Shown here: positions 40,043 to 52,208 of the stretch, piece after piece
How the letters are laid out: the number at the start of each line of letters is the position of its first letter
Position numbering within the stretch: the stretch's first letter is position 1
From: Campylorhamphus procurvoides
Taxonomy: Eukaryota > Chordata > Aves > Passeriformes > Dendrocolaptidae
Length of the DNA stretch: 64,000 nt
Reading direction: 5' to 3'
NCBI GenBank assembly: GCA_013396655.1
Contig: WBMV01000259.1
Location: 847,348-911,347 of the forward strand
Notes under the pieces: generated by a model
What the model was told of the DNA's origin: nothing
Databases searched by the model: none
Seen by the model: only the letters and a program-made list of their open reading frames with translations
Translations under genes and position numbers: made by a program

Positions 40043-41262
40043 CTGGTTAGATAATACCAGCGAGTTGACAATTAGAGCGCCTCTTTTTCCCCACAGAATG
40101 GATTATTCATTACCTTTCCTGCTATGTTACTTCCTTCTTTTTTCTCCTTTTTTTTTAAATCCTGCTGAAAATTAATAAAATATTATTTTTATCATCCTGA
40201 TCAAGAAGAAGGGCAAAGAGATAAACCACAAAGTACAGAATCAAAATACAGTCACAAATTTCTCTCTGACCTAGATTGGGATTTAAACCACGCCACTATT
40301 GGCTGTCCAAAAAGTTTTCAAGAGGAGGTTGTAAAAGAGAGTGAATGCTTGGGAGAATGCTGTGCTGTGCCCTGTACACAAAAGCCTCTATCTTGTCACC
40401 TCCGAGAGATTTCAGTGGCTAACGAGGAATCTTACCTTGGTCTAGCGTGTTGAATTTGCATATTCACTCACAATACTCTTTTTGGACTAAATGTCTTGCT
40501 CTCTAGTGAACTCCCCTGTTTACATAAGAGCAACGAGGCAGAATAAATTAGGAACATTTAATGAAATTTGCTTCGGTCCAGTGGCTCCCTATAATGTAAT
40601 ACAGGGAAGTGAGGGGCTATATATCTCCCATTTGTTAGGTTAAAAGTGCATAGGTGTTACAATATAAATCATTAGAATAATATTTTCCATGGTCTTAAGA
40701 CAAGAAGTTGCTGAATGTCTCAAAGAATTGAGCCTCCTAGAGAAAAATATTACACTTTTATCTCTTAAGGATCTTGAAAGGTTTTATCAGATGTGATACT
40801 GACTTGACACTGGTTGATTTACAAGTATTTTCTGTCATTTGGCTTGACACCAAACCCTAGCCCAGTTCTAGTAGATTATTTTGGCATGTGATGTAAATGC
40901 TCAGTGCCTTGCTTTTTATCTGTTCTAAACACAGCAGAGCTTCACAATTTGAGCAAATGGGTCACTTCTGCTTTCCTACCAGTGCTCTTCCCTTTCTCTA
41001 GTGAGCACCTGATGATGTTCCCTGCAGCAGTAGTCACCTTACAGCCACCAGTTTCACCTCTTAACCACCCACTTCACCCCCACGACCCAGTTTTAATCCT
41101 TAACTGCTGTTCCGTGTCCTTTTACTCACCTTTCTCTACCTCTGCATCCAAACAGCCTCTGCCTTTAGCTGTTTCAGCAAACACTGGCCTGTGGAGCACC
41201 ACGTAGCTGGTGAATCATGAGGTGATTCCATCTGTGCTGGTGCTGCCTGAGCCAGGTGAGCT

Positions 41263-41287
41263 GCAGGTCCTGCTCTACAGGACCTGC
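41263..41287. repeat. Perfect 10-bp inverted repeat with 5-nt loop
   Basis: The arms gcaggtcctg and caggacctgc flank ctcta. It is an isolated hairpin-forming sequence with no T-run after it and no gene context. Confidence 0.6.
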
Positions 41288-44126
41288 CTGTGGCACACAC
41301 AGCTGGGAGCTCCTCTGAGAAGCCCCTGAAAATAGCCTGCCTATGGCATTTGGACAACCTTTACACTACACCACTGAGAAACAAAGATATTATTCAGGAC
41401 ATTAATTATCACAGTATGCTAAAGTATATGTTTGTTATGTCTCTGAGAGAAGTCTTTCAGAATTATGTATACAGTAGGACTGAGGGAGGATGCTAGGGAG
41501 GCCATTCATTACAGCAGGAATGAGATAAACCACTTCCTCTCTTCCAGGAAAATGATAGATAAATAAATAAATAGATTTATGAAAGCAATTTTTGGTTCTT
41601 TGTCTATAGCAGTTCTTTCTCTTATGCAGAGGCAAGTCTCAGTTAAAAAGAAGTATGTGGAAACCTCTAAGTTTAGTCTCATAATAGGTGTTAAGACATC
41701 AATGCTGTTTTTCGACTAATAGTAGGGCTGGAACCTGTCAGAGACAGAAATTCCTACTCGTTTGCCCAGATCATGTTGCCTTCCTTATAACAATTTTCTC
41801 TCTTTACAGGGTGGAGAACTGGCACAAAGACAGGCATTTCACATTTGCCCTTTCTCAGATTGCCTTCAATACTTTATAGAAATCATGCTGTATAACTCCC
41901 TTAGAAGGACTGGGATGCTAAGTTAGACCAAAGTTCCTCCTCAGCTCCACAACGAGATCCAAGCAGATGCTCTAAGAAAGTATTGGAGAGCAGAGCACAC
42001 AGGGGATGGTGGATTCCTTGGAAAATCCTTCCAGCTTTTGAATGCTGGCAATTTAAAGTCACTGTCATGCTCTTTTAAGAGAAAAGGGGGCAGCAAAGAA
42101 CACTAGAACTAAGTTTTTCCTTTCATTGTATTCAGATAAAGATTCTAAAGACATTTCCTAAATCTAACAAATATGTATGTAACATTACAAAAAAGACAAG
42201 TAAAATGTAAAGATAAGCACCACAAAAGCTTTGACCTTAATTACTAACCATTTGATTAATCCTCTGTTTTACTGCCTTTTAGTTGCATGCAATGGACCAC
42301 CTGGTTGAACAATGGAAAGAAAATACTCTGTGATTCCCGTTTCCTGCTGCTCCCTCACCTGGGCCCTGCCCCCAGGGTTACAATGACAAGGATACTGGCA
42401 GTGCCACCCATAAATACTGACAACTGAGGCATTGGAGGGAAGAAAATGCAGACCTCCTCCAAAAATGGAAGTTATATATAAGTTAGGAGCATATGAAATG
42501 TAGAACCACAACAGGGCTCACCAAAAAGATTTTAAGGTTCTGCCAAGGATGTGGAAGTAATAGTACAAATATTTTCAAATTCCATTAGCAGAGCAGCCCT
42601 GCAAGAGAACAAATAAAGCTAGAGAGGGTGAAAGGGTAGAAGGAGCATTCAAGGGGACTAATTCACAGCTGAAAGGATTACTTGCCTTGCTAAAGAACCA
42701 AGCATTAGGTGGGCTGAGTGTGAGGAACTGTCCTAAATTCAATTGTCAGTAGGAAATGCTTCAAGAGAAATTGTAAGTTAAGGAGTAACTAATTGCTGGA
42801 GCTGTGCAGTATTTCCACTAAGGGATTAAAATGTTCAGCTTCCCAAGTGTCGGTGCCAGTGGGTTGGTTTTTCTGAGCCTGATCCTAATGCCAGCAGAGG
42901 AGAACATAGGAAATGTACCAGTGATCCACTGGCCTTTTCAAGAGAGTCCTCCAAAGGTGATCATGGCAACTACAAAACTGTCAATGTGACTTCTATGCCA
43001 GGAAAATTAGATGAAATGCTGTAAAAAATAAAATCAATAGGTACAAGATAAAGCTGTTGCTCTAGAGAAGCATCAAATGGATTCTGTTAAGGGAAGTTGT
43101 GCCTCACAAATCTCCTGGCATTCTTTAAAGACATCAAAAAGCACACTGATATTATTGTTCATTCCTGCATGTGTGATCAGTGTAACCTTAGATGGCAAGA
43201 CTGAGACTCTTGGGACCCTTACCCCCAAGGCAGTCTGCACTGAGCTATTTCTTCTCTTCACCTGGATTCAGGCAGAGCAGGAATTCACATGGTGTATATA
43301 ACCTAACCATTTTTATAGTAATCTTCACTCCTACAGAAATAGCAAAGTAGAGAATAATACACATAGCTCCCACAGTTTAAATCCCATGGGTAACAGTATA
43401 TACTGTACTGAATTTTTAATAGCACATTATTCAGAGTATCACATAAATTGTTATTACTGGTGTAATAAAACCTAAACCAACACAGCTGGAGAGACCAAGG
43501 CTATAAATACACCATATACTTTTTGTATTGTAATAATGTGGGCCAAATTATTTTAAAGTCTGCTGATTTTAGTTGAATTAGGCAAACTCTGAATATGTAC
43601 CACTGCTATAATTCATGTCCCTGGTCAAATGCCTCTGCCTAATTTATACTTCAATTTTCGTATAGAAACTGCTGCCTGATCCTTAAAGGGCATTCTCTGG
43701 CTTATGGATTAATCCTGTTACTGGGGTACTCAAAGAAAAAAAAGTCTGGATGAGGAAGATCTGAAGACACTGTAATTCAGCATTCTAAGCTTTTCTGGGC
43801 ACACAAACAACCAGTTTCTTTAATTCTTGTGTTTTCTGATCACCCCTCTGTCTCTGCTGTAGTCCCTGGTGAAAAAGTGCTCGACGTGGGAAATACTTGC
43901 AGTGTTCAGCTCTGGTTTAGCTAAGCCCACCTTGGAGGAGGGGCAGGGCATGTGGGGGCACCCCTTGAGGATTTGTTCTTCCCTGTTTCTGTGATCTCAG
44001 TGTCCAGATAAAACATTTCAGTCTGGATGATGAATATGAGATCAAATCCGCACCACATATGTGTGTTTAAAGCTTTTTGCCAGTAATCTTTAAGGCCTGA
44101 TTGAAAGGTTGTTGAAGTCTGCTGTT

Positions 44127-45582
44127 TCTGAGAGCTGACTGGAAGCTGGCAAAGATTGTCCTGATTTTCAAGAAGGGTGAGAAGGAGGACCCCAGAAACC
44201 ACAGGCCTGTCAGTCTCACTGCAGTGCTTGGCAAAGTTATGGAGAAGATTATTCTGGGAGGTGTTGAAAAATACCTGAGAGACAACACAGTCACTGGTCA
44301 GTGCCAGCACGGCTTCCTGGGAGGAAAGTCCTGCTGCTCAAACCTGATTTCCTTCCATGCCATGGTAACCCACCTGGCTGATCAAGGGAGACCAGCTGAT
44401 GCAATCTCTTTGGATTTCAGTAAAGCTTCCAATACTGTCCCTCCCAGGACCCTGCTGCACACACTGTCCAGCCCACGGCTGGAGAAACACACCATGTGGT
44501 GGGGGAGCAATTGGCTCATGGGTTGGGTACAGAGGGTGACAGTGACTGGGGTGACATCAGACTGGGGACTGTCACTGGGGAGGTTCCACAGGGCTGCATC
44601 TTCGTCTGGGTGCTCTTCAACATCTTCATAAATGAGTGGGATGCAGGACTGAAAGAGACACCGAGCAAGTTCGCAGATGGCACAAGACGGGGAGGAGCTG
44701 TTGATTCCCTCGAAGGCAGAGAGGGCCTGCAGGGAGACCTGGACAGATCAGAGTGATGGGAATCACTAACCATGGGAATTTCAACAAGGGAAAGTGCTGG
44801 ATACTGCACCCGGCATGGGGCAACCCCAGATATACAGACAGACTGGGAATGAGATGCTGGAAAGCAGTGCCAGGAAAGGGGCCTGGGGGTCCTGGTGGAT
44901 GGCAAGTTGGACCTGAGTCAGCAGAGCCCTGGCAGCCAGGAGGGACATCCCTGTCCTGTGGCATCAGGCACAGCATCACTGGGGGAGGGAGGGGATTGTC
45001 CTGCTCTGCTCTGCACTGGGGCAGCCTCAGCTGCAATATTGGGGCAGTTTGGGGCACTGCAATGTCAGAAAGATCCAAAGCTGTCAGAGAGTGCCCAAAG
45101 GAGGGCAACAAGGAAGATCTAAAGCTGTCAGAGAGTGCCCAAAGGAGGGCAACAGGGCTGGTGAAGGGCCTGGAGGGGAAGCGTGTGAGGAGCAGCTGAG
45201 GGCACTGGGTGTGTTCAGCTGGAGAAGAGGAGGCTGAGGGGAGACCTCACTGCAGGTACAGCTTCCTGAGGAGGGGCAGGCACTGATCTCTGCTCTGTGG
45301 GGACCAGGGGCAGGACCCAGGGAATGGCTGGAGTTGTGTCGGGGCAGGGTTAGGTTGGATATCAGGGAAAGGTTCTTCCCTCAGAGGGTGGTGGTGGGTG
45401 AGGGTACCCTCAGAGGGTACCCTCAGTGGGTACAGCCCCGAGGCTGCCAGAGCTCCAGGAGGGTTTGGATGATACTCTGGGGCACAGGGTGTGACCCTTG
45501 TTTATGGTCCTGTGCAGGGCTAAATGTTGGACTCCATGATCCTTGTGGCTTCCTTCCAACCCATCATATCCTATGATTTCAG
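44127..45582 (+). mobile_element. CR1 LINE, 5'-truncated, decayed reverse-transcriptase part plus 3' UTR
   Basis: Translated pieces in several frames match the CR1 ORF2 order: an RT segment with KVMEKIILGGVEKYL and QHGFLGGKSC, then ISLDFSKASNTVP, then SKFADGT and AVDSLEGREGLQ, FNKGKCWILHPAWGN, and finally RVRLDIRERFFPQRVV. The 3' end reads ccttccaacccatcatatcc followed by tatgattt, typical of the CR1 terminus. The frame is broken several times and the catalytic Ala-Asp-Asp box is changed to Ala-Asp-Gly, so it is inactive. It carries an internal 44-bp tandem duplication. It inserted between the two gene promoters in the ALDH1A2-sense orientation. Confidence 0.92.
45072..45156 (+). repeat. 44-bp tandem duplication inside the CR1 copy
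   Basis: Two adjacent copies start at gatccaaagctgtcagagag (45072) and gatctaaagctgtcagagag (45116) and differ at very few positions. The duplicated stretch corresponds to the CR1 region encoding the Cys/Arg-rich segment near QRRAT. It postdates or accompanies insertion of the element. Confidence 0.9.
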
Positions 45583-47686
45583 GGACAATTAAATTGGACT
45601 TTCCCTAAAGCACAACCCAAGACTTTGCTTTGTTCTTGCCTGGCTCAGCACACCATTAGGCCTCAGTGTAGTATCTGATGTCACTACACACAACTATATT
45701 ATATATACTTATATATCTGACAACAGCAAACTTTAAAATTTGCTGTACAGACATGTCTGTGTCTAACACAGGCCCTGAGGGTTTCTGAGCCAGTTTGATC
45801 TCTGTGATAGCCATGCTGGCACAGTGGGGCTCAGAGGACACTCCACTCCGAAGGGCTCCAGGATGGGCTGTCAGTGCTGGCACACCAGGGCAGTGCTGTG
45901 TGGATGGTTATGGGCACCTCTGTTCTCTGCAGCTCTGGGCTGGGCTGCCTCCGAGGGTGCTGGAAATGGCTCCAGGATGGGCTGATCTGGGAGGTTACTG
46001 TGCAGGCAAGTCATGCCTTCTGAAGGCATCCAGGGAAAGATTGTTTCAGCATAAGAAGAATTTTGCTCTTAAGGGATAGATCCATTTAGTACAGACAAAT
46101 GCTTTGTTACAGCCAGTTTTCTGCCCTTTTTTGTGCATATTCCCTTTTCTCAAATAGCTTTCCTATTAAAAACAAAACATATCTTGGCAAACATATGTAT
46201 GCAGCACAAAGAAAACCTCAAAGTATATCCAGTGGGCTTTGCAGGGATCTAAACCCTGTGTTTTCTTAACCTGAATGGGATACGTTATCAAAACTTTTCA
46301 TCTTTCTACAGGGCCCAGATTCCCCACAGCAATAGACACCCTGAGATTTATTAAGGCTACCTGTAGGGTTGTGAGGAGCAGGAGATCTGAGCCTACCTAA
46401 CTCAGGAAAGAAATGTAGCATGAAAGCCAGTGATAATGACAGATTTGACTCTACAGACCCACAAAAGCAAAGTTGCATGTTTGGCAAATAAACGGAGCTA
46501 ACTGGGACAGTGGGTTCGTGGCTCTGAAACCTGATTTCCATCACGAAAGTGACAGTGTTTCCTGTGCCTGACTCACCACCCTTCACCTGTCTCGCACTCT
46601 AGTGGCCCCCCAAGGATGTCATCCAGCCACAGTCTGTCCCTGCTGGAGAATTAGATCCTGTAAGAGCTGCTGGTCATGGTTCATGCCCCTTCTCTCCCAC
46701 AAAAAGTGTCTGTTTGGTTTGCCTCTATGCTCCACTCATCCCTTGCCTTTGGTAGGTGAGCTGCCAGCCTGGCTCTTTTTCATTCCTTTAATTCCCTTTC
46801 ATCTAGAATTATTCACATTTGAATGTTTAAATTCTCTGTCTCTCCAGAAACGTAAGTTTTGCTTCTGGGATTCCTTTTACATATTAAAAATTAACAATAT
46901 AGATGATAAATTTCTCTCAGGCTCCTGTATAAGAATATTAGATTGTCAGGCCCAGTTCCTTTGGAACTCCACAATCAAGACTTTTTAATAACAAGTGTTC
47001 TGAGGTTCACAGCTGACCCTTTATAGGGTGTGCTTAGGAGCAGACCCAGCAGCAATCTTTCCTTACTTCTTCATGGTATCTCTGTTCATTAAGGTAATGA
47101 AGCTATTAATTGAATATGTAAGTTCAGGTAATTAAATGTAAGACTTATTTCTTTAGTTTAAAGGGTAATAATAAAAAATTTAAACTTGCAAACTAGATCA
47201 CGCATTTAGTGATGATGAATGTGATCTGGAAAGTGCAATATTCCAATATGAATTAGTTAATTGCCTCCATTCATTAGGTGATATACATTAGCAGAAGGTC
47301 AATCCATTTGAGGCCTGATGTGTTTTACAAATAATAAATTCAAACAGGTAAATTGAATTGAAATTCAAAATAGTAAGGTGTATTTATACATTTAAGTTCA
47401 GCATAAAATCCCTATGACCAAGAGCACATTCCCTCTAACCTCATGGTTACCAGCACATGTTCTGGCCCAGCAGCCTCGTGAGGGACAGTGACATTTCAGC
47501 TGCTGCCTTAAACTACAATATGAATTTTTAAAACTGGCCCAATGATAAGGGAGTCAAACACTGAGTCTTTGCAAGCATTTGCTGCATTAGCACTCTCACT
47601 GAATTATTTGTACCTTGTTTAAATCCTAAATGTTGAGTCTCAGTTTTGGACTAAATTTGCCATAAATTTACCAACAGTTGTATCAT

Positions 47687-47735
47687 TGTTGCTTGAACAA
47701 ATCATTCTGCCCTTTAGGCTTCTTCCTTTTGCAAA
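47687..47735 (+). repeat. Copy 1 of a 49-bp element present twice
   Basis: This stretch, beginning tgttgcttgaacaaatc and ending tcttccttttgcaaa, aligns without gaps to 51523-51571 with 44 of 49 bases identical. It matches no repeat family that I recognise. Confidence 0.75.
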
Positions 47736-50700
47736 TCTTTATTTTGCCAACTGTTAATTTACCGACAATTAACAGTTCTCCTGAGTATAAAACGGTCAAT
47801 ATCACATGCAAGAAAACTGATCTGTTTGAGTCATTTTATAAAAATTATCCATTTGACTAATTTTGGGTAAAAAATATTAAGTCAGGGTTTCTTCATTAGC
47901 CATTTCTGGATTTTCAGTAACAAAATGGTTGTTCTTGACATCAGCATTTAAGTTACTTTTTTTTTACATTAAAGGTAATGTAGAAATAACAAAAGCAAAA
48001 GCAGATTTTATTTGTTTTTTTTACAACTTCCAATATATCCAGACTCACTATTAAATAATTATCAATACTACTTATAATATTAAAACAATTCACTGGGATA
48101 TTTGAAAAGATCTGAAATAATATTTTGCAGGATCATCAGAGTATTGTGTGTTTTGCTTCACAGATAATATTGCTTATGTGTGTAACCATACCTTTTCATC
48201 TTATATGTATAAAATACCTTTGTCTGGAGCAAGGGCTGATACCATCCTGCACACAGCTCAAGGGCCATAATTCTTTCAGAGGTTTCAAACAGTGAGCCTC
48301 TTTCAATGGTCAGGCATAGAGACATTTAGAGAATTGATTCAATTAACCTAGAGGAAAAAAGTGCTATAATATGTGATTTATGTTTGCAGATAAATTAAAA
48401 TACAAGTATCTCCTGAAGAGCATTTGCTGCCATCACAGTCAGTAATGAAAATTGTAGGCAATTAAAATAGGACACCTGAGGCTGAAGCTTTTACTGTACA
48501 TGTCAGAAAATGAAGTTCACATTTCCTAAGTGGAAGTCTGAGCTGAAAAATAACTTAGCGGAAGTTTCTTTCCCAGCCTTATTTTTCTTCCACAAGTGAC
48601 TTCTAGAAGCACCCCAGAAATAGGAAGGGACAGTGACTGAAGCAGGAGGGACAGGGTACAGAGCAGTGGGCTCTCCCAGCCAATACTGACTTTGTGTGAG
48701 GGAGCAGGGATGTCCTTGCTGAGCAGCAGTGGGACAGCAGAGAAAAATTAACATAAAGGAACTTAGGGGTTCATATTGATATCATTTTGGGGTAGATTTT
48801 GCTGTTGATCTTGAGAGGAATCCTTGGGAGTATCTGATGGAATGATGTGATTCAGTTCCTTCATGTGTGTGACGGTGCTTATGGTCTGGAGCTCACTAAG
48901 GAGCGTCAGAAATATTCCTGGATTGCAAGCAGAAAGAATGAAGAGCTCTTGGTTGGAGTGTTGTTGGAGTTGGTGTATCCACCACCCATTCCAGTGGGGT
49001 ATCTGTATGTGCCTTGGCACAACTGCTCTGCCCAGAAGAGGGCTTTGAGGTACAAATGGTTTCATGCACTCCAGTTTTATGACAGACACAGTAGGGTAGA
49101 GCAGAAAAACACTGGCACTCTGACTGAGAAAGCCAGAAATGCCTTAATTACATCTGTATTGTCTTCAATATTGCAGCTCTGTCTGTTTTACCCTTTCTGG
49201 CCACCACAGGCCCTGTTTCCATCCAATGGTGTTTGTATAAGCCAGGTCTATGTCCTTGCCTGTAAATAATACCAGCTGCTGGGGGTGGGTGGAGAAACTG
49301 AGACTTCTAAATGAAACAAAGGTTTCTCTTCAAATTATACATTCAGATTGCTCTAAATATAAAAACAAAACCCTTCAGGAATGATTTTGATGTCAGCTAG
49401 CCTAAATTCTAACACTGAGGCAAGAAACAGTCACTTGGTTGTTCTTCATTTTTTTGACAGCCCTTTCTTCACAAAGCATGAAGACTTTGGCACTGCAATC
49501 TGAAACAGAACATATTTGTTTCCTTATTTGCTGTCTAAGTAGAAGTTTAATTAAAACCCATTCATGTGAGAGAAAATAAGCCAGTCTGACTTAATTGCCA
49601 GTTGGTTTAGTATTGCAAATTCACCAAAAAAACCCCTCAGAAACTACAGGACTTTAATAAGTTATTTCTCCGCTGTACAGAGGTGTTTAGGCAGCACAGA
49701 ACTTGGGCTGAACCTGGAGTATTGTTTCTTTTCTTTTTCCTTCTGGCAATTGTTCGACTCACTCTTTTTCTTTTACAAATTAGTTTCCTTCTGTATTCAT
49801 TGATATTGCTCAATCTTAACGTCCAAGGCAATAAGGGCAGTAATCCCTTCCACAATAAATTGCACTAGATGTTAAATACCAAACACCCACTTGCCTGATT
49901 CGAAGCCATGAGCCAACCTGCTGTCCCAGAGCAGCTGAGCCCCGGGAGCAGCTCAGCACGCTGGACCCATCAGTGTGTCCTCAACAGCCTCACAGGCTTC
50001 TCTCCCAATTCTGTTCAACAGAGCTACTGCTGCACTTGGGGAGAGCCCACTCGTGGTCCGGGCACTGAGGGCACGTTGTCCCCCCCCTCCCCGTGGTGGA
50101 AGAGGAACTGCAGTGGGTCACTTGTGGCTGGGAGGAGCACCAGGACACCCTGCCCTGTTCCCTTGGTGGCTGCGGAGCAGGAGCCCGTGCCGTGGTAAGT
50201 GCAGTGCCGTTCCCCACCTGGGAATGCCAAGGAGCTGCAGGTAGCACTTAGTCCAAAGGGGGTCAGCTCCAAGGGCTTTTGCAAACTGAATTACTTTTAG
50301 AGGTAAGAGGAGAGTGGGTTGCGCAACAAGTAGTTGAGAGAGTGGCTTAAACAGCTCCAGATTACGTGGGTTTGAATTGTACCTCCACATGTACTGGAAT
50401 CCCTTCTCACCAAAACATTGTCAATTTTATTGATTTAATAATGAAACTGTTATACAGTTTCCTCCTTCCTGAAACTTGTTTAAATGCATTCCTTTTTCAA
50501 AGGAGCACATCCCCACTCTGATTTATTTTAAAATGGCTTTTAGAAGGTGTCATCCTTGTGATGAAGTGTTAGGTCTGTGTTGCCAGTGTGCCATTAAAAA
50601 TTGAATTTCTGACGTTTAAATGTCTCACTCATCCCAAGTGTCACAGTTTGACAGCTCCGCATGTCACATTACAGCACAGTATTATGGATTCATTTCCTCT

Positions 50701-51522
50701 GTCAGGTCAAAAAGGAAAAAAAAAGCCTAAAAATGAGAGAAAGCAAAATCTGCAGTCTCCTTCATTACTGAGGTGGAAATTTACAGAAATATGCCTATTA
50801 TCCCTGAAATAACTTAACTGGCCCCCTGTATCTTGTGCAGAGGCAACCTTTGTCCCATGCTCCTCTACAAAGACTAGGAGAGCGCTGGGACAATCTTTTC
50901 AATTGTCTGCAAACTTCTCTAGGATGGAGCAAGGAATATAAAGGGAATCAACAAACAGATATTGTAACAAAATCAAAACACGGCCAGATCCCATTGTTGA
51001 TTCTTGATTAGGTCAGTGGAAAGGTCACGTGGTATATTTCTTGTTGCTTTGTTTTGCCAACTTTAGACAGCTGTAGCTTTGGTGTCCTTTCTCTGTTTAT
51101 CTCTCTGCAATGTGATAACTTCAAAACATGACATCTGATCAGGTTCAACATGTTGGGAGTGTTTGCATCAGTAAGCACAACTTTATTGATTTTGTCTAAA
51201 GTAACAAAAATGGCCTGGGCTTCCTATGTTTTCTGCCTAGAAGGTTTGACCAGGGAGAGTGTAGGGCTTTGACCATGAATTTCTGATGCCTGTCAGCTCT
51301 GCCAAGGTTGCAAGTTCAAGCCATCTGCTGTTTCACCAGGCAGGTTAGGCCAGATGTGCCCTGCACAGGCACTGCTCGCTGCCCACTGGGTGGATTGGAG
51401 AGGTCCGTGGTGGATCTGGCTCCGTTTGGCTGCTGACTCCCCAGTAACCCACTGGATGGCAAGGCCAGCCGCTTGGATGTGGCCTCACACTAAGAGGGCC
51501 CCCCAAAGATGGCATCAGTGGC

Positions 51523-51571
51523 TGTTGCTTCCACAAATTATTCTGCCCTTTAAGCCTCTTCCTTTTGCAAA
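51523..51571 (+). repeat. Copy 2 of a 49-bp element present twice
   Basis: This stretch, beginning tgttgcttccacaaatt and ending tcttccttttgcaaa, is the partner of 47687-47735. It lies about 1 kb upstream of the inferred ALDH1A2 start site, just outside the CpG island. Confidence 0.75.
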
Positions 51572-51851
51572 GAACTTTCAAGGAAAGACTAAAGCTATGG
51601 CCGGGCTGCAGGTCTCGCCCTGGCCATAAGCATCTGCTCCCCCCGGCCGATTTCGTTCTGCAGAGGAATTTGGAAACAGAGGAGCTCGAGTCCCGAAGCC
51701 GCTGGGCTTCCCCCCAGGCTGTGCATCGCTGCAGCACCTGCAAGGGAAGGGCCCCCTTGCACTGAAGGGCAGGGGGGGAGGCCGGAGTGCAGCGCACGGT
51801 GAGGGTGGGACGGGGCGCGGAGCCCCGAGGAAAAGGTTCGCGGGTAGCGCG

Positions 51852-51961
51852 GGGTGCGGTGCGGTGCGGAGCGGTGCGGTGCGGTGCGGTGCGGTGCGGT
51901 GCGGTGCGGTGGGGTGCGGTGCGTGCGGTGCGGTGCGGTGCGGTGCGGTGCGGTGCGTGCG
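51852..51961. repeat. (GTGCG)n pentanucleotide microsatellite abutting the gap
   Basis: About 20 units of GTGCG with a few interruptions (gcgga at about 51869, ggggt at about 51911, and two 4-base units gtgc). It runs directly into the run of N, so its true length is unknown. The complementary strand is CGCAC. Confidence 0.95.
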
Positions 51962-51972
51962 NNNNNNNNNNN
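51962..51972. other. Assembly gap (11 N)
   Basis: Eleven undetermined bases at the end of the GTGCG tract. The run probably marks sequence that could not be resolved, and its real length may differ from 11. Confidence 0.98.
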
Positions 51973-52120
51973 CCCACTGCCCGCCGGTGGGTCATCCTCC
52001 CCCGGCCACCCCCAACCCCGGCAGGGCTCCCCGAGTGCAGCCCGGGCTCCCCCCGGGGCTCCCCGGGCAGTGCGGGGACGGGATGCGCTCCCCGCGGGAT
52101 GCCCCGGGGAATTCCCTGTG

Positions 52121-52208
52121 GGATGGGACGCCCCGCGGGATGGGATGCCCGGCGGGATGGGATGCCCCGGGGGATGGGATGCCCCGGGGGATGGGATGCC
52201 CGCGGGAT
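52121..52208. repeat. 17-bp GC-rich minisatellite
   Basis: About five imperfect units of ggatgggatgccccggg, the two central ones identical. Related half-units extend upstream to about 52080. It lies 0.3-0.4 kb upstream of the inferred ALDH1A2 transcription start, inside the CpG island. Confidence 0.85.

Larger units (their letters stand above)
40043..51590. other. Region between the divergent AQP9 and ALDH1A2 promoters
   Basis: About 11.5 kb with no supported gene. It holds a decayed CR1 LINE (44.1-45.6 kb), a perfect 10-bp inverted repeat (41263-41287), a GATA/AATA simple repeat near 41555-41575, an AT-alternating stretch near 45697-45715 and an AT-rich segment with many TAAT cores near 47.1-47.35 kb. 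It also carries one 49-bp element present twice (47687-47735 and 51523-51571). Regulatory elements for either gene may lie here, but none is proven by sequence. Confidence 0.7.

Noticed and set aside
44224..45199. Overlapping frames of 135-161 codons as host genes
   Set aside because: They are pieces of the CR1 reverse-transcriptase region or its antisense and are broken by frameshifts.
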